NCBI GenBank assembly: GCA_034440575.1
Contig: JAOTOL010001643.1
Span: 3,041,001 to 3,105,000 of the forward strand
Origin: Imbricaverruca yamaguchii
Taxonomy: Eukaryota > Arthropoda > Thecostraca > Neoverrucidae
DNA length: 64,000 nucleotides
Direction: 5' to 3'
The position numbers and the translations under genes are program-made. Position 1 is the first letter of the stretch, and each line of letters starts with the position of its first letter. A model generated the notes under the pieces. It was not told the origin of the DNA, made no database searches, and saw only the letters and a program-made list of their open reading frames with translations. Positions 58,101 through 64,000 of this stretch are shown piece by piece.

Positions 58101-59399
58101 TGTCACTTCGCATGCTACTCCCTACACATCCTGAAACCTACGGTTTGCCATCGTGTACCTAAGCCTTTCCATACTTTATTCATGTATTTCACCCCATTTA
58201 TTCCAGCCAAATAGCCCCAGACGGGGCTATTTTGCTGGAATGCGATCCAGTGAAGTCCTTTCACAGCCGTGTAGTGACCGAACATTTTTGTTCTGTAAAA
58301 CGAGCGAGCGGTGCTGTCTTAGTTTTCCACAGCCATCACCGTCATAAGATGAGTTCCTTATGACAACCACAGTCAGTATTTGATCGCACTTCATGTTGCA
58401 GCACCGCCATCTTCAGACCCCTGCGTGGGAAGGCGAAGGAGGCGGAACGTCTCCCAGAACAAACTAACTAACTTGGAAAACCTGCGTGTGCCGTAAGAGC
58501 ATTAACTAATAATACGTCTACTTTGTGTGGGGAATGTAATGTTTGTGATGTCATTCAATTATTGTCGCAAAACAAACACAGAGAAAGAGAGAGAGAGAGA
58601 TAGAGATAGAGAGATAGAAAGATAGAGAGATAGAGAGATAGAGAGATATAGAGATATAGAGACAGAGTGACAGAGAGACGGAAAGATAGAGAGATAGAGA
58701 GATAGAGAGATAGAAAGATACAGAGATAGAGAGATAGGGATATAGGGAGATAGGGAGATAGAGAGATAGAGAGACAGAGAGACAGAGAGAGATAGAGAGA
58801 TAGGGAGATAGAGAGATAGAGAGATAGAGAGAGATAGAGAGATGGAGGGATGGAGAGATAGAGAGATAGAGAGGTGAGAGATGAGAGATGGATAGTTGAG
58901 AGGTAGAGAGATAGAGAGATAGGGAGATAGGGAGATAGGGAGATAGAGAGATAGAGAGATAGATATAAAAATAGTGAGATAGAAAGATAGATAGATAGAG
59001 GCAGAGACAGAGACAGAGACAGAAACAGAGACAGAGATAAAGATAGAGATAGAGATAGAGATAGGGAGAGGGAGAGGGAGAGGGAGAGGGAGAGGGAGAG
59101 GGAGAGGGAGAGGGAGAGAGTGGAGGAGGAGGAGGAGGAAGTACGCGACCTAACCACCCCTTATTTGTGGCAGAGTGGTCGCTGATCAGACGGACCTCGA
59201 TTCTTCGCTGGTGCAGGCCACCGGAGAGACAGACAGGTCTGGAAAGTTCATCTTGTTCGCCACCCGCTACGTCACCAGGACGACCGACTTCACCTTCTCG
59301 ATCACCTCCACCGATTCTGGCACGACTGTCTCTGTGAGCGTACTGTGCACCTTTCCCAGTCTTACGTACACTGATGTGATTCGCCTGTGTTCTGAATAG
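52319..59399 (+). CDS. Copy C of the tandem gene: predicted secreted protein, four exons, ~139 residues
   Basis: Exons: 52319-52339, 52401-52470, 56542-56646 and 59176-59399 (420 nt with TAG). The ATG has A at -3 and G at +4. Introns of 61, 4071 and 2529 bases have GT..AG ends. Phases are 0, 1 and 1, and the frame stays open only if exon 4 starts after GCAGAG rather than GCAG. Residues 8-23 (AVVAVAFLATLLTAVV) are a signal core with cleavage expected after VVA. The mature ~115-residue chain is Thr/Ser/Val-rich with alternating patterns that suggest beta strands (TTTLQVLKTTTVTHPITCF; FTFSITSTDSGTTVSVSVLC) and three cysteines, one third from the end. I do not recognise the family; a lipocalin-like salivary protein is only a guess. 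Copies A and B are degraded relatives. Extra exons inside the 4-kb intron cannot be excluded. Confidence 0.55.
52611..52660. repeat. (TA)n microsatellite in intron 2 of copy C
   Basis: AT dinucleotide run, shorter than at 30370-30512. Confidence 0.9.
52700..53630 (-). pseudogene. Penelope-like element fragment (unit C)
   Basis: Matches 30540-31445 with about 97% identity by eye, including the GIY-YIG-type YIGK..T block on the minus strand near 53305-53370. Stops interrupt it. Confidence 0.65.
54357..54533 (+). CDS. Small conserved open frame of unknown nature (unit C copy)
   Basis: Same 58-residue frame as 32188-32364, with the same TAG and the same ~52-codon in-frame continuation. No function is assigned. 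Confidence 0.3.
   Translation: MKLSGITEVLGWIDARQAPMVAAQRIRRAAEGWHDKKQRKDPPFNNTKQHRLCHDKMV
55008..55049. repeat. Perfect 42-bp palindrome
   Basis: Arms CATCTATCGCTGG and CCAGCGATAGATG surround eight AT repeats, so the whole 42 bases equal their own complement. A (GA)n run follows at 55056-55110. The unit B homologue has an expanded core. Confidence 0.95.
55718..56019. other. Segment present in unit C, absent from unit B
   Basis: Unit B jumps directly from CTCAAATGC to ATTCAGCAACGTTC at about 33532. It could be an insertion in C or a deletion in B. No terminal repeats or target duplication are clear. Confidence 0.6.
56070..56520. repeat. Degenerate ~30-bp minisatellite before exon 3 (unit C)
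   Basis: The same GGTGGATGCTGGTGTAGTCT-type array as 33575-33905, here uninterrupted and reaching to about 25 bases before the exon at 56542. Confidence 0.8.
57165..57783. mobile_element. Insertion in unit C containing a family-1 TTAA terminus
   Basis: Flanked by a ~46-base direct repeat (57119-57164 and 57784-57830, containing CCCAAATGATTTAATATGG), which is single copy in unit B (35696-35742). Inside, TTAACACACGCACTGGAGG starts at 57623 and the next 150 bases match the 18880 and 19246 copies. The first 450 bases are AT-rich and unassigned. Confidence 0.6.
58575..59130 (+). repeat. Purine (GAGATA)n tract before exon 4 of copy C
   Basis: About 550 bases of GAGATA, GAGACA and GAGAGG units, longer than the unit B tract. 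It ends about 45 bases before exon 4. Confidence 0.95.
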
Positions 59400-60118
59400 G
59401 CAGGTTTATCAGATCACACTACAATCGTATTACATCATTGTTCTCCACGATCCACTGCATGCAATATCACCATTGAAGCGCCTATTAGCCGAAAAAATGC
59501 GTTAACCGACTTGCGATATAAAGATATCCGTGCGCAGGCGCAGGCGTTGATTTCACCGTTTTCCTGTCGAAATTTATGGTTGATCATCACCAAGAAGTTT
59601 GCTCGATATTTGGAGCAACGCGTGCTGACATAGTTCTTATTTCATTTCTTTGCACTCTGGTAGCATTGCGTGGGACATCGGATGAATGATCGTCCCACCA
59701 TGAGAAGGTGCTGGGCAAAAAATACATGCTTTCATTGGTCTCGCTATGTTTTCTTGACCTTCATCATTCAGTACAGATGAGTGTTGGCTTGATGTCGTCA
59801 CGAACTGTACAAATGTACTGGCATATATTTATCAATTGGGATTTCTGCACTGGCTCCATTGATATTGTTCGCTAAAAACATGGAAGTGTGAATGATTGTT
59901 GAACGCTCTCCTGTTTTCTTGCACTGATACCAAGCTGGATGAAAGTATGAAGTTTGTAGCTTTTCAGGCGGTTACATGCTGATGCCGTTCATATTTCATT
60001 CAACTTGGCCACGGGGTAATTTGGATATATGTGTATATATATATGTGTGTGTGTGTGTGTATGTGTGTGTGGAGGGTATGTGTGTGTGTGTGTGCAATGG
60101 TGTATGTGTGTGTGTAGG

Positions 60119-60431
60119 CAAGAGCATATTTGTACAAACAAATTATTCTGGGACGCAATACATGAGGGCCATACGTGGGCCTCAATTGGTTGGGAATACA
60201 CTCATAGGGTTCCATGCTGAAAGTTGAAATTATGGGGATGGGGCAGTCAACCTGAAAGGGGAACTTGACTACGAACAGGTATATAAAAACACCAGTGTAT
60301 ACCGGGGCGTCATTCATTAAAAGCATTGGGGTGGTTCAAATCCCCAAAGGTATATAATGCATATACAGTATAGTACATGTCCGAATCATGACAAGGGCGC
60401 ACTTAGCACATCAATATGGAACATGGCCATA
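60119..60431. other. Spacer between unit C and the Gypsy element
   Basis: No gene is recognised. A GGTTCAAATCC B-box-like motif occurs near 60334 without an A-box. Confidence 0.4.
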
Positions 60432-60575
60432 TGTGTTGTGTGATGATGTGACACCACCCGCAACCTGGAGCCGCCTCTGCGCGCGGTCCGCCGCCGCGGG
60501 GCATGCTGACCGTTGTCCCGTGACGAGAGAGCTTAATAAATCAGTTGGTACCGGACCGCCGCCGAGTTTACAACA
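60432..60575 (+). repeat. Probable 5' LTR of a Gypsy element
   Basis: A ~142-base segment starts TG (TGTGTTGTGTGATGATGTGAC) and ends CA (TTTACAACA). It has an AATAAA at 60535-60540 and lies directly before a TGG-starting primer binding site. The 3' LTR lies outside the window, so the exact left end is inferred. Such short LTRs are usual for this Gypsy type. Confidence 0.6.
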
Positions 60576-60592
60576 TGGCGACCAGGGAGTGA
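60576..60592 (+). promoter_or_regulatory. Putative tRNA primer binding site
   Basis: TGGCGACCAGGGAG begins with TGG immediately after the LTR CA end, as expected for pairing with a tRNA 3' CCA end. I cannot name the tRNA. Confidence 0.5.
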
Positions 60593-60658
60593 ACTGGCCG
60601 TGTTTCGAAGGTTTGGTGTGTCAGTTTAGATTTTCTTTGTGTACGGTGATCACGGGTG

Positions 60659-61882
60659 ATGGCGTTTATTGGCAAAGCGCCGGAGTTTGATGTGTCAGTG
60701 GAGAGGTTTGGTATATATAGCCGACGCATCGAACAGTTTTTCGTCGCGAATGAGATAAATGATGATCAAGTGGAGAAGCGTCGCGCTATCTTTTTGAGCG
60801 TTATGGGTGCGAGCACATTTAGCCTGATCGAAGATTTGATTGCCCCGAAGTCAGTGCACGAAGTGTCGTACAAGGATTTGATTAAGCTGCTCTACGACCA
60901 CTTCGAGCCGGAGGATTCATCGATAGTTGCCCGCTTCCGTTTCAACTCGTGCATCCGTGAACGTGGCGAGTCCGTGCCGGTATACGTGGCTCGGTTGCGG
61001 AAGTTGGCAACGTCTTGCAACTACGAGCCGTCTATTCTGGAAGAGATGCTCCGTGACCGCCTCGTCTGCGGTATTCGGAACCAGCCTCTGCAAACCAGAT
61101 TGCTCAGCGAGCCTGGTTTGACTCTCAAGTCAGCGACCACCATCGCCCAAGCCCACGAACCTGCCGCTGCCAACGCTGCGGAGCTTTGCGGGACGTCTGC
61201 CGTGTGTGACACCATCGGCCGGCTCAGTGGTCGTGAACCGGTCGCCGTGCCGACTGGTGGTGACGTCATTCAGCGCGTGGATTCAAGTTCCCGGCCCTTT
61301 CAGCCGCGACTTGGGATCGGCAGAGTTGGGAAGCAGCGGGCGCCGTGGCAGAGCGGAGTAGGCGTAATAGACAGGGCTCCAGGTCACAGCGAGGCTTCGA
61401 GACACAGCGGGCCGGCGTTTCTGGATCGGTGCGCAAGGTGTCACAGCCGTCGACACTCGCCTTCTGCGTGCCCCTTCAAAGCGTGCCGCTGTTTCCGATG
61501 CGGTGGAGAGGGGCACATCAGGCGAGCTTGTCGCGCAGCGGTACAGGCGCAGGAACTCTGTCACGTTTCAGAGGAGACGGTAGACCTCCGTGCAGCGGAG
61601 TTGGCTTCAAGTGAGAATCGCCATTGTGCCAGTGAGCGACAAGCATACGATTTGTTTCGATCGCATTCGCAGTTATCTGGGGGTGGACGTAAACCACCGC
61701 TTATGGTGGAATTGTCACTGGATGGTAGGGATGTCTGTATGGAGGTGGATACTGGGGCTGCGGTCAGTGTGTGTTCTGAGCAGGAGCTGTTGCGTCTGTG
61801 GGCTCCTGATACACCTGAACTGATACCCTGTGACTCCACGCTTAGAACGTATAGTGGGGAGGTTCTGCCAGTGTGTGGCTAG
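60659..61882 (+). CDS. Gypsy retrotransposon Gag with zinc knuckle and N-terminal part of retropepsin
   Basis: The first ATG (60659) gives 407 residues before a TAG at 61880. Residues about 10-180 are a Gag-type helical domain (FEPEDSSIVARFRFNSC, VARLRKLATSC), typical of invertebrate Gypsy elements of the K02A2.6 type. A second Cys/His cluster (CARCHSRRHSP) precedes a CX2CX4HX4C zinc knuckle (C278, C281, H286, C291). A retropepsin starts near 350 with catalytic D364 in DTGA. The frame stops inside the protease, where the same frame continues after the TAG. A programmed mechanism is possible, but other breaks downstream point to decay. Confidence 0.85.
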   Translation: MAFIGKAPEFDVSVERFGIYSRRIEQFFVANEINDDQVEKRRAIFLSVMGASTFSLIEDLIAPKSVHEVSYKDLIKLLYDHFEPEDSSIVARFRFNSCIRERGESVPVYVARLRKLATSCNYEPSILEEMLRDRLVCGIRNQPLQTRLLSEPGLTLKSATTIAQAHEPAAANAAELCGTSAVCDTIGRLSGREPVAVPTGGDVIQRVDSSSRPFQPRLGIGRVGKQRAPWQSGVGVIDRAPGHSEASRHSGPAFLDRCARCHSRRHSPSACPFKACRCFRCGGEGHIRRACRAAVQAQELCHVSEETVDLRAAELASSENRHCASERQAYDLFRSHSQLSGGGRKPPLMVELSLDGRDVCMEVDTGAAVSVCSEQELLRLWAPDTPELIPCDSTLRTYSGEVLPVCG

Positions 61883-64000
61883 TTTGAAGTGGCAGTGAAA
61901 TACGGGGACCAGTGTGGTCAGTTACCGCTGATAGTTGTTAAAGGGGAGGGGCCGATGCTGTTTGGTCGCAACTGGTTGTCTCACCTCAGACTCGATTGAC
62001 CTTCGATCTGCCATTTGTCGGAGAAGATTGGCCTGACCGAAACTCTAAGGGAGTTTGCTGAATTGTTTGAGGACGGCCTGGGCTGTTACAATGGAGAACG
62101 GGTCAGGATTTCAGTGGATCCAGATGTTCAGCCGGAGATTCTTTAAGGCTCGGCAAGTTCCCCTGGCTTATAGAGAACAAGTCGACGCGCAGTTGGATGA
62201 GCAGATTAAGGTGGGTCTTTGGGAGCCTGTCACACACTCCAGGTGGGCGGCGCCGTTGGTCGTGGTCCCCCGGGCAGACAGAACTGTAAGGATCTGTGGC
62301 GACTATCGCCTCACAGTAAACAAGCCTGCACCTGTTGAGCAGTATCCCCTCCCCCGTGTCGAGGAATTGACATCGAAGTTGGTGGGAGTGAGGTTTTCTC
62401 AAAAATGGACCTGAAGTCTGCGTACAATCAACTCGTGGTAGACGAGGGGTCCCGAGAGTACTTGTAAATACACATAGGGGCCTTCTTCGCCCCACCAGGC
62501 TCAGTTTCGGATATTCCTCCGCCCCGAGTCTCTTCCAGCGTACAATTGACACCCTCCTGGCCGGTATTCCCCGTGTGTGTGTGTTTCAAGATGACATCGT
62601 TGTTGCGGGTGACTCATCAGTCACCTGCAAGCTCTGCGTGAAGTGTTGCGCAGGCTGAAGGGGGCGGGCTTACGCGTAAACAAACAGAAGTGCAAATTTG
62701 CTGTTGAGAGTGTGACTTATTTGGGTCACAAAATCAGCGGCAGTGGTATAGAGACGACTGTTGAGACGGTAGGGGCCATTGTGGGCGCGCCCACTCCCTC
62801 CAACGTGGCAGAGCTGAGGAGTTGGTTAGGCTTGATCAACTTCTACTCCAAGTTTCTGTCAAGGCTGCCTACAACATTGGCACCTCTTTATACCCTGCTG
62901 AAACTGGGACAAGCCTGGAAATGGACTCGGGCTGAGCATCAGGCTTTCTGCGAAGCGAAGCACCTGCTGAAAAGCCCACCTGTCCTGGCACATTTTGATC
63001 CGAATCGACCTGTAGTCTTGGCATGTGATGCAAGTCCTGTCTGAATAGGTCACAACCTATCTTAAGCCAGCAATTCCAGCATGGGGAACAGCCTGTGGCT
63101 TATTACTCTCGGTCTCTGAATGACCCGGAGCGTCGATACTCCCAGACTGATAGAGAGGGTCTAGCGGTCCTGACTGGAGTGAAACACTTCCATTATTATT
63201 TGGCTGGCCGAACTTTCACTATCCGTACTGATCATAAACCGCTTTTGGGCCTCATTGGTGAGAATAAGCCTATACCTCTGATGGCATCGCCACGCGTGGT
63301 TCGTTGGGCGCTCATGCTGAGCGCGTATGATTACAGGCTCGAGTACGCGCCGGCTGCAAAGCAGGCACACTGCGATGCTCTGAGCCGGCTTCCGCTGCGG
63401 CACACTGTTGACTGTGCCATCTCCCCTCCGCCTGCTGAGACAATCCACTTGATGGAGTTCTTAGATTCAACTCCTGTAACGGCTGATCAGATTCGCCTGT
63501 GGACTGCGAGAGACCCGGTGTTATCGCAAGTGACCAAGTATGTTCGGGAGGGTTGTGCGACATCGGTTTTGTTGGGACCCGAGTTCGCTCCATACGAAAC
63601 TCGGATATCTGAACTGAGTGTACAGGATGGCTGTCTGCTTTGGGGCTCCCGTGTTGTAATTCCGCCCCAGGGCCGTCCGCAAATTCTCAGGCTACTACAC
63701 GATGGCCACTGTGGGGAGTCACGCACGGAATCGTTCGCTAGAATGTATGTTTGGTGGCCAAAGTTGGATGACGACATCTCTAAAGTAACGAAACTCTGTG
63801 AGATGTGTCAGGAACATAGAGCCAGTGCACCTGAAGTGCCCATTCACCCCTGGGTCTGGCCTGCAAAACCGTGGCAGCGAGTTCATGTAGACTATTGTGG
63901 GCCTATCGATGAGTGGATGTTTCTGGTCATTACGGATGCCCATTCGAAATGGTTGGACATATATCCTCGCACAGCAACTTCATTAGGGATAATGGAGCAT
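61883..64000 (+). pseudogene. Gypsy Pol region (protease end, RT, RNase H, integrase), broken and cut by the window end
   Basis: Order: end of the protease (LLFGRNWLS-type block near 61960), RT N-terminus (WAAPLVVVPR and ICGDYRLTVN at about 62245-62320), and an RT palm with CVFQDDIVVA instead of the usual YxDD context (about 62577-62605). RNase H follows near 63090-63380 (YSQTDREGLAVL, TIRTDHKPLLGL, DALSRLP). The integrase has an HDGH..C..C zinc region (63700-63810), VDYCGP and TDAHSKW, with the final acid outside the window. Breaks visible: TAG 61880, TGA 61997, frame changes near 62100, 62410, 62466-62640 and 63040. From about 63045 the frame stays open to the window end. The element cannot encode a full polyprotein. 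Confidence 0.85.

Larger units (their letters stand above)
49118..60118 (+). repeat. Segmental duplication unit C
   Basis: It runs from the GTGAATGGATTAATGATGGAG edge to a (TG)n tract, matching unit B closely and unit A in its first half. Unit-specific features are the intact 9.0-9.9 kb-type segment (49215-50110), a corrupted block at 51040-51385, extra sequence at 55718-56019 and an insertion at 57165-57783 flanked by a ~46-base direct repeat. Confidence 0.9.

Noticed and set aside
58555..59157. 200-residue Ser-Leu-Tyr-rich minus frame (also 36466-36885)
   Set aside because: Translation of the GAGATA purine tract lying in an intron.
60300..60350. Second tRNA-like or SINE sequence from a GGTTCAAATCC motif
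   Set aside because: No A-box at the proper distance and no stem pairing.

Overview
The window looks like nuclear DNA of an invertebrate animal. It is dominated by transposable elements (CR1, L2/CR1-like, Jockey/I-like, Penelope-like, Gypsy, PIF/Harbinger and TTAA-flanked non-autonomous elements). It is very rich in (TA)n, (TG)n and (GA)n microsatellites, and its few host-like coding segments are short exons with GT..AG boundaries. The Jockey/I-like endonuclease fragment and the tandemly copied small secreted-protein gene would suit an arthropod, but I cannot name the species. Nothing prokaryotic is present.

The backbone is a tandem segmental duplication with a unit of about 10 kb. Unit 0 contributes only its last ~395 bases (1-395). 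Unit A spans about 8860-18780, unit B about 26917-37980 and unit C about 49118-60118. B and C are nearly identical over long stretches; A is more diverged. Each of A, B and C carries the same signal-peptide exon (17676-17745, 30157-30226, 52401-52470). B and C also carry two downstream exons. Joined, copy C gives an open four-exon gene (52319-59399) for a secreted protein of about 139 residues with three cysteines, which I do not recognise. Copy B has the same exons but has lost the initiator ATG. Copy A keeps only the first two exons, because its 3' half is absent and an L2-like retrotransposon now lies downstream.

Region by region: 0.4-8.2 kb holds degraded CR1 fragments, two nested TTAA-flanked elements and a Harbinger transposase N-terminal remnant. 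8.9-18.8 kb is unit A, with a tRNA-derived SINE, Jockey-like and CR1 fragments (one CR1 copy nested in inverted orientation), an endonuclease fragment and the copy A exons. 19.6-25.7 kb is an almost intact two-ORF non-LTR retrotransposon ending in a ~350 bp (TG)n tract. 26.1-26.6 kb is low-complexity sequence that looks like assembly error. 26.9-38 kb is unit B. 38-49 kb is the spacer: TTAA elements, a Harbinger pair (coiled-coil ORF and DDE C-terminus), a ~1.6-1.9 kb array of a 13-bp minisatellite, and a ~165-bp-periodic cluster of CACGTG palindromes. 49.1-60.1 kb is unit C. 60.4-64.0 kb is the 5' part of a Gypsy element running off the window.

The most interesting items are the tandem secreted-protein gene with its decaying copies, the periodic E-box cluster, the TTAA elements whose insertion can be proved by an empty site inside the window, and the intact L2-like element. 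Percentages and difference counts below were made by eye from the sequence.
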